The position numbers and the translations under genes were made by a program. Below the pieces are notes generated by a model. That model searched no databases and was not told where the DNA came from. It saw only the letters and a program-made list of their open reading frames with translations. This document shows, piece by piece, positions 1-11,281 of a stretch of DNA of 64,000 nucleotides. How positions within the stretch are numbered: position 1 is the first letter of the stretch; each line of letters starts with the position of its first letter. Origin of the DNA: Glandiceps talaboti. Lineage: Eukaryota > Hemichordata > Enteropneusta > Spengelidae. The stretch lies in the NCBI RefSeq assembly GCF_964340395.1, contig NC_135571.1, positions 7,055,453 to 7,119,452 of the forward strand. The letters run 5' to 3'.

Positions 1-2424
1 CACGAGATGGCATGATTTACTATTTAGGTTGTTCGCACGACCTGTCTGACCTGAGCTGAGCTGTGAACGCCGCTCAAATATATTCTCTATAATCTATAGA
101 AATACAAAAGAATGCAAAAGCAGAAAAGCAACTTTACAGTCGAGTGCAGGCACATTTACCTGCAGCATCACACCGTCTAGTATTAGCGCGCAATTGTAGT
201 AGCAAAGTGTCTCGAGGTAAATCGCTGAACTTCGAGTATATAGGTTGGAAATTAATGTTCTTGAGAGAGAGGAAGAAACACATGCTAAAATGTAAGTATT
301 TTATGTTTCATGAAACACATTAATCATGATCTTTTGATCACACCAAAGTGGCCCTGTACCCTTGCTGAGCCTCGAGCAAACTGTGGGAAAGTAAACGCAG
401 TGAGTGATACCTTTTTATATTGGCCAAATTATCTGAACTTATCAGTACTTTGACGAGATAACAGATGAATGGAAAGTTTTAAATGCCACTTTTTGCTAAG
501 CGCTCTGTATAAACTATAAAGCGGCACGTGCAACTTCATTGCATTGTTTATGTAGTGAATTCGTCGCCATAAATTCGTCAATACACCTCGAGGGAAATAG
601 GTTTAAAGCCACAGTGATTTCTATTAAGGTAACTGTCATACCAGTTGAGAGCAGTGCACAACTGAACATTTACCTCTAGTATTGCTTTCACCACGACGAT
701 AGCCTTTACCAGTTTGTATGCAGATTTTTTTCTGCATTGTTCCTTTCAGTGAGAACAACAACAATGGACTTACTATACGAACATGAACAACAACATCACT
801 GGACCATTCCCATATACATCTCTAAAGGTCAAACATACGTCACTTGACACCATTTGTCATCAACACATAACCTCTCAGACATCATTCTGTCATGACCAAC
901 CATAAAGTTATAAACAAGAATCATATATTTACAAAAATATGCCTGTAATGGTGGTGGTGGTGGTGGGGGGGGGGGGGGTCATTGGATTTCAAGTTAAAGT
1001 TCATTGAGCATCCTATACGCATGTCCAATAATTTTCATTCTTTTTTTCTTCGTTCTTTCATTGGGGTTTGGGAAGAAGTAGTTGCGGGGTCCACAGGTGT
1101 TCTAAAACATTAAGTGGAGAACCACTATAGTTATTACATTGTATCTGTGTCAAAAATATTTACGGAATGTTGTCTCAAGCCTTAGTCTACATATAATATG
1201 CAGTATATTGCAGGTTAGTGTTCACTGGTTGGTTATGTTTGATACAACCTCACGCAGAAAACAATACGAATCTGGACGTGCTACACTCAGGCTGTAAGAT
1301 AGCAAGATTGAATGAATTAACGTGCCACTATGGAGACATCAAATGCAGACATCAAAACATTGGCACCCGCGTGTCAGGGTCAAGTTGCTGTACGTGTACA
1401 GGGTTTATTACATTCAGACTAAATGTAGCAAGGACGTGCAATCTGTAGATGACAAGATAACCTTTGCCAATACAACCTTGCATGACTCATGTAAACTTAA
1501 TGAAGAAGAACAACGCATCACAATCCACCATCATCTTGAACAGGTTAAAGCCATTTCGACAGTGTCACTAGGTCTAGAGGACGTCCTAAATATTAAGAAA
1601 AATCGGATGGCAGTACGTGAAAAACTAAAACAACTATATCAGTTTCTTAGCATTGTCATACGAACTAATACATCCTTCCCTACCTACCTACTGAAGTTTT
1701 TACTGTCTTTAAAACAAAATTACCTCATGAAAGTGTCACCCACTTCTCCAACGGTTATAGACCAGATGTAAACACCCTTCTGTACGGGAAAATCCTACAC
1801 ATTTTTTTTGAATGCAAAATTCTCGGATATAGCTATCAGACATGATGTACCCCTATAAGCTTCATTGACAAATTAATTATACCAAACAAACTATAGGACA
1901 CTTAAACTAATGGTATTGCCTAATTAACGACAAATGAATTATGCTTATAAATCATTAAGATTATATGAAATTTGAAGCTTGCATTTTTAAAATATGGCCT
2001 CGTAACCAAAATCATTAATCATAAAAATTATCAATTAAAACTAAAAACTACTGGATAAAATTATGAATTATGCAAATGACCCATTATTGATCATAGAATG
2101 TTTACCAAAAGTTAATTCTTACACTTAGTATAAGGAATATGTGTTGCAAGTTTCCTTAGAATTGATGCAGTGGTTTTTTGATATCGTGTTCACACACAGA
2201 CAGACAGACAGGCAGGCAGACAGACAGACCACGCAACACAGACATAGATACATACATACATACATACATACATACATACTCGATCAGTACTTATTTGTCA
2301 TGCACACGTATAATTGCTGCTGACAAAAAACATACATGATAATCTATTTATTGCATATTTATTCAATAATAAAATGTGACAACGCTCATATTCATTTTGC
2401 TATCTTGGTATTTCTTCCTTTCAG
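1..2424. other. Upstream non-coding region of the SLC22 gene
   Basis: I see no convincing coding exon here. A sequence resembling a splice donor (AT followed by GTAAGT) lies at about 292 and could end a 5' untranslated exon of the SLC22 gene, because the first coding exon begins with a splice acceptor at 2425; this is inference. A GGT repeat running into a G tract lies at 949-978. Open frames between 1218 and 1771 match no family I recognise. From about 1780 the DNA belongs to an interspersed repeat that ends in CAGA/CATA microsatellites. Confidence 0.5.
1780..2285 (+). repeat. Interspersed repeat ending in CAGA/CATA microsatellite
   Basis: This AT-rich segment shares ordered landmarks with 14370-15067: a motif like GATATAGCTATC/GAGCTATAGCTGCC, then GCCTAATTA with C/G variants, then ATTATGCAAAT, and finally a CAGA run passing into a CATA run (2198-2279). 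The shared order suggests copies of one mobile element whose 3' end is the microsatellite. No protein or terminal inverted repeat was seen. A weaker relative lies at about 3700-4025. Confidence 0.5.
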
Positions 2425-2436
2425 ACTGAAATAAAT

Positions 2437-4365
2437 ATGCAATTTGACGACATTTTGAAATATTTGTTGGGTGAACTTGGAACGTACCAGAAGCGAGTTC
2501 TGTTTCTTCTGGGCGTGATGGTTATTCCGACAGGTTACTATACCATGCTACCCGTCTTCTTCTTTGCCCCGACTGATTCCTGGTGTAAAGTTCCGAACGT
2601 AGACGAAATAAGCCAACAGGTCTGTCTTACAAACTTCACCACTGCCAGCTGTTTGGAATTGGTTAAAAACATAACTATCCCAAGACAATCGGCAAATTTA
2701 GGATGTGGACCGGTGACCGCCTTTAGTCAGTGCCATAGATACAATACCAACCTAAGTGAGACAACATTCTACAAAGTGGAACAAAACAAGAACTATTACC
2801 AGAATAGTTCTACATTAAACTGTGATCATGGATGGGAATATGATAGATCTACGTACACATCTACTGTCACGCATCAGGTATGTCCAGAAAAAACGTCTTC
2901 TTTTCTTCATTTCACAAAACGCATACTCACTTATACTCACTTAGTGTATATGTGTCTGACTATGTGTCTCTTTGTCCCTCTACTTGCCTGTCTGTCTCTC
3001 TGTTTCTCTGGTAAAACCAATAGCCAATTTGCAATCAAAACTTAGCTTGCTGAGTTGCAATGAACAGTTATTAGTTATAGTTACATTGATACAAAATCCA
3101 TCACGTTGTCTGTAGAAGAAACTCCCACCCTGCCCTGCCAGAATTTAAATAAACAAGAAGAGATTCCTTGTGATTAGAAAAAAAATTAGACTGTAAACAA
3201 TAGTGACCAATTCGTCTTTGATACCACATCTCCCATGGTGCACCATCCAAGATGGCTGATTTGTAAGGTCTATACAGCATCATCCTAGCCAAATCTGTAG
3301 CTTTGTATTCATTAGTTCATTGTGTACTGAACATATGATTGATGTCATTTGCATATTCACAGTATACCTCGACAAGACTTAGTATGCCCAGGTGTATTGG
3401 TAATATTTTATAAAAGAATTTTGAAGTTGTTAAAAAAAATTAGTGTTTAATTACCTATAGTGTTTTTTTTTCTTGTTTAGTTTAACATGGTATTTGTATT
3501 GTTCTTTTTTTTCTTGTATAGTTTAACCTGGTATGTGATAGATCTTATCTGACGGCGTTGGCAAAATCTTCCTACATGGCTGGGTTTTTGGTTGGTTCTA
3601 TCGTCTATGGAATCATATTAGACAGGTGAGATCTTTAAGGTCATAAAATTTAAACATTAGAAAACAAGATAGGGCACCTCTAAGTTCCTTTTATTTATTG
3701 GAAATGTACCAGGGAGCAGTTTTCATATGGCAGAGATATTTGAGAAAACAATGACACAAAGGCAGACCATAGATCTATGCAGACACTGAAATTTCACTAA
3801 AATTTCAAGATATTGCCTAATTACTGAAACATTAATATCCACATGTTTAAAATACCTATTCACTTCTAGCCATTACCTGAAAGAAGGTGTATACCAAATT
3901 TTTATTAAGCAAACCATTTTTGAGACGACGACGACGACGACGACATTGACATTGACACAGATACACACAGACACACGCACACAGAGACACACACACATGC
4001 GCGTGCATACATACACACACACACAGATTCAAGAACTTTGCTTTTCAGTGAAATTGGTGTCAGAGACACATTTTACTTTCAAAAATGAAAACTTGTTGTT
4101 TTCTTCACATGCAGGTTTGGTCGTGTTCCTGGCATGATTATCACTATTGCCTTTGGAACAATAGCTGGAACAGTAGAGGCCTTCGCACCAAATTTTGCTG
4201 TGTTTGCAGTTTGTCGATTTTTAGTGGCCGTTAATACTTATGGCACAATGTTAGCTGGGTTTGTTTTAGGTTAGTTATCTATGAGTTTTATTTTATAGAA
4301 TGGCTGCGGTAGAAATGAAATGAAAATTGCATTTTTAACTTCTGTAAAGGAACATTGTTATGCAT

Positions 4366-4426
<61 letters not shown>

Positions 4427-5018
4427 GCCTGTCTGTCGGTATGTATGTATGTCTGTCGACGTACCAAACACTATCAGCCACATGGAGGCGTCACAAAATT
4501 ACACATTAAGAACTTTCCGGGTGCTCTCTTTTTTTCTCTTTATGGTGGGGGTGACTACTTATGTGAAAAGAGACTGGCACAGGGTAAATAAAAGGGACTG
4601 AAATTTGTTGATGTTCCTTCCCCTAGCTACTGAAGTTGTTGGTCCAACCAAGCGAACTGCATGTGGCATGGTAATGATGGCATTCTTCTCCATAGGTTAT
4701 ATGTTGTTAGCACTGTTTGCATACCTTATTCGAACTTGGTGGATACTACAGTTAGTTCTCACTGTTCCAAGTATATTGTTTGTGTCATATTGGTGGTGAG
4801 TATTTTAAAAGTCCCTTTTTGTGTTGCACCATCTGTTGTTGAATAACATCATACGTGCAAATATGTAGTTATTCTTGCACTGAGGAACTTTTACATGCAT
4901 TACTCTTACAAATCTGGGAAATACCCAAGTGTTCGTATGCTTGATAATGTCATTGTGTTCTTTCAATATCAAATATGCATGGTTACGTTGGTTTTTAGCA
5001 TATGTGTGTGTGTGTGTG

Positions 5019-5067
<49 letters not shown>

Positions 5068-5448
5068 ATGTATGTATGTATGTATGTATGTATGTATGCG
5101 TGTGTGTGTTTGTGTCTGTGTCTGTCTGTGTGTCTGTATGTATGTATGTATGTATGTATGTATGTATGTATGTATGTATGTATGTATGTATGTATGTGTG
5201 TGTGTGTGTGTGTGCGTGTGTGCGTGCGTGCGTGCGTGTATGTATGTATGTATGTATGTATGTATGTATGTATGTATGTATGTATGTATGTACGTATGTA
5301 CGTATGTACGTATGTATGTATGTATGTATGTATGTGTCTTCGGTGTCTTTGAACTAGTGAGTACATACGTGGTTTTAAGACCTGTCAGTCAGTCAGTCAG
5401 TCAGTCAGTCAGTCAGTCAGTCAGTCAGACAGACAGACAGACAGACAT

Positions 5449-5483
<35 letters not shown>

Positions 5484-8400
5484 CATCACATGCATGAACA
5501 TCAAGATTGCATAATTGTTACAACTTCTCTTCCCGAGGGTTTTACCTGAGTCTCCAAGGTGGTTACTGTCTGTTGGCAAAAAGAAAGAAGCATTAACGGT
5601 CATAAGGAAAATGGCTAAAGTAAACAAAGTGTCCCTCCCTGATGATGTCATTAATGGATCATGGAAACCAAGTATTGAAGATGAACCCAAGGTAATATGT
5701 TCTTTGATCTTGATGAATATGAAATAATAAATATTTATAGACATCCACAAGTATTCTATGACCAACGTTATTGCAAGTCCCTTTTGCTGTAAATTCCTTC
5801 TTTGTATCCAGTTTATTTCTTACCTCCCTTAAATGTGATGGCGTTTGTGGTTAATCTGTCAGTCAGTCTGTCTATCTGTCTGTCTGTCTGTCTGTCTGTC
5901 TCACTGTTTGCATCATCGTCATCTGTTTCGTTGTCTTACTGACTGACTCACATTCCCAAAATGGCAACCTCAATTTAAATGAAATTAAGTACATGTTTTC
6001 TTTGTTGTAATCTCTAGAACTGAATAGTATGTGGACATGATCCATGTGTGGAAATTACAACATTACAAATTGTCCACATCATTATAGTAAGCCATCATCA
6101 TGTGTTTGTTTTACAGTGACGTAAAGTTCATTAAAAGAGACGGAGATCTCGAGGAGTTATCATCTTCTTTCAGGATAACGGCTTTTCATTTCATCTGACA
6201 TTTAGAATTTAACATAAGGGGTTATATATGTGAATATTATACACCTTTCTCTAGAAATCAGAAGAAGTTGTTGAAATTCGTAGCAGGTTCTTGATTTTCG
6301 AAATCTTCCGATTATCAAACATGAGAAAGAAGACTCTAATCCTTATGTACAATTGGTGAGTAATAATAACATTGCATGCTTAACTGTTCGGATTGAAGAA
6401 CTTGTGTTGTCAGCTCACAGAAAATATCACACATGGACACAAAATCAGTGTATTGTTCACTGTAAACGGGCAGGATAACAGTCTGACTGTCTAGTTGTTA
6501 AATATATGTGTCAAAACTGTCACTATCATTTAATTTTCACTTTAAAAGTCGTCATTGCGATAACACAATATCATTATGCTGTGTCTGCAACGGAGACTTG
6601 TTTCTTTTCTGTTTAAGTGGTGACATTTTTTTTTTTTATAGGGCAATAATGTTTCTTCTGTTTTAGGACTGTCAATACCTTGGTATACTATGGGTTGTCT
6701 TTCAACACCTCCAGCCTAGGTGGCGATGATTTCGTGAACTGTTTCTTGGCTGGGGCTGTTGAAATCCCTTCCTATATCCTCAGTCTAGCAATTATGGAAT
6801 ATCGTCTGCTTGGACGCCGCTGGTCAATGTTTTATACGATGGTCATTGGAGGTATTGCGTGTATTTCTGCATCGTTTGTGCCACAATGTAAGTAGCGACA
6901 TTGTTCATAGTTGTTGGTGAAAAGTGTCACACCGTGACAAGAAAAGGTGTTTGATTTTGCTGTTCATCTTTATCATTCTTTGACGTCCAGGTAGTCAAAG
7001 CTCTAAATTAGCAACCCCCCCCCCCCAAACGCTTAACCTTATTGGCTGACATCGGTGGCTCAATGCCCAACTAGCTTCCCTATTGTATTTGTCAGTTTCA
7101 TCGACGACAAGTCCCTTGGTCTTTCCGATTTTAAGGAGGTGGAGAGCTGGAGATAGACAAACAAGGGTCGGGTAAGGGCTCATACAGCTTCTGTTAATTA
7201 AGACTAGCCTCCATTTGAAATTTTCAGGTGGCGAATATGTGTGGCTTGGAATAACCGTTACCATGATCAGCAAATTTTCCATCTCCTGTTCATTTAGTAT
7301 GCTATACGTGTATACAGCAGAATTATTCCCAACCCCTGTCAGGTAAGGGACTGTATTGTTGTGGCTCCATGTTTTATTAACTCTGTTTGTTTAAATGTGT
7401 TTGTTTGTTTGTTTGCTTGTTTGCCTGCTAGATATCTCAAAACCCAATTGATGGATTTAAATGCAACAGAAGAAAGTAAAGTGTGCAGTCACAAAAGTCA
7501 GAACGGATACGATAATTATTGTTTCTCGTTTGTGTATCTTGCAGAGGGTGGCACATAGACATTGTAATATAACTATTTGGCGTGTCTATATGATATATGC
7601 TGCACGTAGTGTACAATCATTACATGATGCATGTTTTTTGTTTCGTCAGCCAAACTTGTGACAGAGACTCGAGCTGTTTACTTGTCTTGCAGTTGTTCAG
7701 TATAATATCACTGTCTGCAAGAGCCAAACACGGGCAACAATTGCATAACAATGTACAGGAATCATCCTCATTGCAGGAGAGGAGACACAAGCAACGATGT
7801 ATACGTTCTGACTTTTATTTGTTCCTGCGCATGCCCAGTGTGCTTTCTTGCATTGTATTTTGTTGAAAATTATACTAAGTCAAGAAAGAGAGCTATTTAG
7901 ATTTTGACTAAGATCCAATACTGATTCGTGATTTCGTTGAGAGTTTAGGGAAGCCATGGTAAATTGACTAATCTAAAATGAAATCAAAGCGAAGATACGT
8001 TTATGTTGCAATAGTTTGATATAATCAATTAAAAATTCATTTGATTGAAATTAATTGATTTGATATAAATATATGCACATACAGAAACGTGCATTCCTAG
8101 GATTGTACCCCTCCCCGCCATCCAGAAGTAGAGAGCGTATATAAGGCCATATGGCCGTTATTCGTATATACCCAGCAGTTTGAGGAATATGATTTTGGCA
8201 CAGAAAAATTGTATTATTTTTGTTTAATAGATCAGTAGGTATCGGTCTGTGTTCAATGTTTGCCCGTATTGGAGGCATCCTAGCCCCACAGTTGTTGCTA
8301 ATGGCAACAATCTGGAAAAGCCTTCCAGCTATGATATTTGGTATTGCTGCAATTATTGCCGGTATACTGATTCTACCACTGCCAGAAACTAGGGGAAAGA

Positions 8401-8634
8401 AATTACCTGAAACTATGGAGGAAGGAGAACGATTTGGAAAGTAATTAAGTCTCGTTTTTTCCCCTTTTCATACTTGAAAAGTAGAGTCAGTACATATAGA
8501 GTACTGTGATAACTGATGACAGCAGCGATACAACCGCCACTACGTAACAACAACAACAACACCACAAACAACAGCAACAACAAATTCGGCCACCTCACTC
8601 AATATCAACTACTGCAACTTCAAAAGCAACATGT

Positions 8635-8670
<36 letters not shown>

Positions 8671-8744
8671 CATACAACCGCAAATACAACACCAACGACT
8701 TAAACAACTTCAAATATCTCAAAAATAACTTCAACCAACCAACC

Positions 8745-8791
<47 letters not shown>

Positions 8792-9136
8792 ACATCAGCA
8801 GTAAAACATTGTCTATAGTCAGAACGATAACATGTAGTTACAGAATTATACATCCTTTTAACAATTTAACACTATAAATACTATCTAATTTATATTTCTT
8901 CCTAGACAATGGGATGGGAAATTAAAATCTATATACACCCTAGTATACAATGCCAGTGTACGTCTGATAACCCTATTGTTATTTACATTAGTAATTAAAT
9001 TTTGTACATAATTTTAATAATATCACTTCTTTAAAGGAAACAAAAGCAGAAACATACAGGCATCGACCGTCCTACAAGTTGGAAGATGTACAAAGCAGAA
9101 GATGATGAAAATGGTGTTGCTATGGAAACATTTTAA
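2437..9136 (+). CDS. SLC22: SLC22-family organic cation/carnitine transporter-like protein (10 exons, 589 aa)
   Basis: Major-facilitator transporter of organic cations, zwitterions or anions, expected in the plasma membrane. Coding exons are 2437-2877, 3522-3625, 4115-4269, 4627-4795, 5538-5691, 6255-6355, 6667-6887, 7228-7342, 8231-8440 and 9037-9136. All introns are GT-AG and phases agree from ATG to TAA. An acceptor at 2425 precedes the start, so a non-coding 5' exon is likely. Residues about 21-43 form the first membrane segment. They are followed by the large extracellular loop typical of SLC22 (about 44-147), with six cysteines (50, 63, 72, 90, 99, 129) and N-glycosylation sequons at N66, N78, N105 and N123. 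The loop 2-3 signature reads DRFGRVPG (181-188), exon 5 holds LPESPRWL (292-299), and the tail has PETRGKKLPETMEE (538-551), all classic SLC22 marks. Length fits the family (about 530-600 aa). Substrate cannot be told; OCT, OCTN and SLC22A15/16-like subgroups are all possible. Introns 3, 4 and 9 are loaded with microsatellites. Confidence 0.93.
3463..3538 (+). repeat. Tandemly duplicated splice-acceptor region of SLC22 exon 2
   Basis: The polypyrimidine tract, AG and first bases of exon 2 occur twice, about 42 bp apart. A decoy at 3465-3500 reads T-tract, CTTGTTTAG, then TTTAACATGGTAT. The functional site ends at 3521, followed by TTTAACCTGGTATG. Only the downstream copy continues into the conserved FNLVCDRSYL coding sequence. 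Use of the upstream AG would add 42 nt, which preserves frame, so a 14-codon isoform is possible in principle. Confidence 0.6.
3700..4025 (+). repeat. Interspersed repeat relative with GAC and CA-rich tail (SLC22 intron 2)
   Basis: Intron 2 carries sequence with the landmark GCCTAATTACTGAAAC seen in the repeats at 1780 and 14370. It is followed by a GAC repeat (about 3922-3943) and a degenerate CACA/CAGA microsatellite to about 4025. The shared motif and the microsatellite tail suggest a diverged member of the same family. Confidence 0.35.
4369..4456 (+). repeat. GTCT tetranucleotide microsatellite (SLC22 intron 3)
   Basis: A run of GTCT units with a few GCCT and GTAT variants at its 3' end. 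The apparent CLSV-repeat proteins in this stretch are artefacts of the 4-bp period and not genes. Confidence 0.9.
4998..5335 (+). repeat. Compound TG / TATG microsatellite (SLC22 intron 4)
   Basis: About 340 bp of alternating TG and TATG blocks with short TCTG, GCGTG and TACG interruptions. Long open frames on both strands here are simple-repeat artefacts. Confidence 0.92.
5381..5482 (+). repeat. CAGT then CAGA microsatellite close to SLC22 exon 5
   Basis: A CAGT run (to about 5427) changes to a CAGA run ending near 5482, only about 55 bp before the exon 5 acceptor at 5537. The CAGT and CAGA blocks look like adjacent expansions of related tetranucleotides. Confidence 0.9.
5855..5901 (+). repeat. 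GTCT microsatellite (SLC22 intron 5)
   Basis: Short run of GTCT units with GTCA/ATCT variants at the 5' side. Confidence 0.8.
8541..8802 (+). repeat. CAA trinucleotide repeat region (SLC22 intron 9)
   Basis: Two long CAA runs (about 8633-8669 and 8744-8790) sit in a 260-bp CAA-rich tract. The glutamine-rich and leucine-rich frames on the two strands come from this repeat. It lies between the exon 9 donor (8441) and exon 10 acceptor (9036), so it is intronic. Confidence 0.88.
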
Positions 9137-9717
9137 GACGTTGACGTAGGAGATGCGGTTCACTATATGCTTCGACTGTATCAATGCTTTCGGAAAGAGA
9201 GTCTCAAGGAATTACGTAGCAAACGTCTATCATGTAGACATACTTCTAAGGTTGCATACATTTAGCTTTGTTAATACACAACAACCGTTTTATTATATTT
9301 CATTAAAATAGAGGATTTTTAGAGGATTCCCACTAATTTTCTAAACGAGGAGCAACCGAGAAAAAGGTATAATCTAAGCACACTGTACATATCTCCCTTT
9401 CTTCATCAATTTAACCTTTTAATGAAAACTAAGGCTGGTGTACTTATTATGAATCAAGCTTTATTCTTTCTGCATGCCTTTAAAATCAAAGATGAATTGT
9501 AATAATTTGTAAACTTATTAATTATTTAATTATTAATTAATCTTGTGTGACTAACATGTATACTTTGAATTGTTAATTAACCGTATCACATTATATAGAA
9601 AGACAGTGAAGAATCTCTTGTAGCACTGTTTTGGAGCATTTGGCCTAAATTATGCAGAAAATAAGCATAGTATTAGTATTAGTGTTAAAAGAAATGGATC
9701 ATTTTGAGGTCAAACGT

Positions 9718-9723
9718 AATAAA
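9718..9723 (+). other. Candidate poly(A) signal for SLC22
   Basis: First exact AATAAA downstream of the TAA at 9134-9136, giving a 3' UTR of roughly 600 bp. An ATTAAA variant at 9302-9307 is nearer. Neither is proven. Confidence 0.35.
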
Positions 9724-9954
9724 ATAACGTGAACTATTATAATCTGATTGTCTGGCTATGACTACGCAATTAGATGTTTATTTTGGATTTTTAATTCTTC
9801 AAATATACCCATTTGTCATCCATTCACATGGCCACTTTAAACCAATGAATTATTCTTATATAATCCTGTATACAGTGTTTTGTGTAATAGTGTGTATAAT
9901 TCTAAAATCATATCACTTGTTATAACATGCACGAGACAAGTTGAACAACAAATA

Positions 9955-10178
9955 CAGAATATATACTCTGGTTGTTCTACGTCACGACAACGTGTGTCTA
10001 CGTCACTGGTTCTGCTGTGTTAGAAATATGCGTCAAAACGTTCAAAGTTGTCATTTTCCCCCCAAATTTTCTTTGATATAACTGGCACTGGAATAATTAT
10101 GGTATTCATCAAAATGTTTCTTAATTAAGCCGGAAAATACTTGTGACCTAAGGGTTGTCACTACTCGTCTAAACTAAA
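9955..10178 (+). repeat. Interspersed repeat with internal hairpin, copy 1
   Basis: Shares an ordered set of phrases with copies at about 31262, 33172, 36921 and 59880. These are TGGTTGTTCTACGTCAC, a TCTACGTCACTGGTT block, CAAAACGTTC, a TTGATATAACTGGCACTGG-type block, and GTGACCTAAGGG followed by GTCACTAC. No coding capacity was seen. The motif CCTAAGG..GTCACTAC..GTAGTGAC is partly self-complementary in fuller copies. Confidence 0.55.
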
Positions 10179-10916
10179 AAAATGCTCTTGTCCGTATTGT
10201 TTGTATATAAACTATTTCAAACCAATTTGATGGGACCCTATTAGACTCGATAGCTTGTTTTAAAGGGAACACCACTCCTGGAAATAAAGGTATTCCATAA
10301 AATGCGAGTTCTGGAGAGTCATTTCATGATTTTGCATCACATAAATTTCGCACAATTGTAAAACTATTCTTCACCTCTATTATTCTTTCAGTTGCTAGTG
10401 AGTCACATAGGAAATAAGCATTTAGAAGTTATGAATATGCATTGTGCATCTAATAAATGTTCATTTATGATAAGATCATGAGCAACACCATGTATGTAAG
10501 AAAGTTTCTAGTTTGTCAACAAAAAAAGTGTATAATTTCGTGGAATGCAAATAATGTTTGGTCACGTGGTCATTATGCATATTTAAACAATGAGGATATT
10601 TATCGTGAGAGAACAATAGTTTCTATCACAACTTCTAAGGCTTTATCAAAACCGAAGAAATTACAGTGGAAAAAAAAAGATTTTGAAAAACAATTATTTG
10701 TGTACCAGAATAATATCTCTGTCGTTATTGAGAAGGAATCTCCCTTCCTTTCGCGTGGTCATTTCTGACTTAGATATGAAATTCATAACTTCATCGACTA
10801 ATTCGGGTGGTGCTGTCTTACGGAAATGACAACAGTGGGTCAGTAGGTCCAGTACAAGATTTCCTTCGACAGAATCATCCTGAAAACATAACGTTATGTC
10901 GATAGTAGTTTGGAGA

Positions 10917-11281
10917 ATATCTCATCACATCTCATCTCATCTCATCTCATCTCATCTCATCTCATCACATCTCATCTCATCTCATAACATCTCATCTCAT
11001 CTCATCTCATCTCATCTCATCTCATCTCATCACATCTCATCTCATCTCATCTCATCTCATCACATCTCATCTCATCTCATCTCATCTCATCACATCTCAT
11101 CTCATCTCATCTCATCTCATCTCATCTCATCACATCTCATCTCATCTCATCACATCTCATCTCATCTCATCACATCTCATCTCATCTCATCTCATCTCAT
11201 CTCATCTCATAACATCTCATCTCATCTCATCTCATCTCATCTCATCTCATCTCATCTAATCTAATCTAATCTAATCTAATT
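10917..11281 (+). repeat. CTCAT pentanucleotide satellite grading into CTAAT
   Basis: About 365 bp of CTCAT units with interspersed CACAT and rare AACAT variants. It passes at 11254-11281 into five CTAAT units that directly abut the 3' end of a minus-strand LINE. On the LINE strand the order is LINE 3' end, then ATTAG units, then ATGAG units. The satellite therefore looks like an expansion of the LINE's own short tail repeat. The ISSHL-repeat open frame is an artefact. Confidence 0.93.

Noticed and set aside
1218-1771. Possible gene encoding 149 aa
   Set aside because: No recognisable domain, splice context or codon bias, and it overlaps another frame of similar quality. Probably chance.
4320-5765. 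Long open frames of Cys/Val/Tyr or His/Thr repeats on both strands
   Set aside because: They are translations of 2-bp and 4-bp microsatellites, open in several frames at once, and lie between proven SLC22 exons.
8516-8791. Poly-glutamine and poly-leucine frames
   Set aside because: Products of CAA repeats inside SLC22 intron 9; the exon 9 donor and exon 10 acceptor flank them and the transporter frame skips them.
10896-11264. 122-codon ISSHL-repeat protein
   Set aside because: Translation of the CTCAT satellite; a 5-bp repeat without stops stays open in every frame.
10917-11281. CRISPR-like or telomere-like array
   Set aside because: There are no spacers and the unit is a 5-bp satellite with point variants; it adjoins a LINE tail, not a chromosome end.
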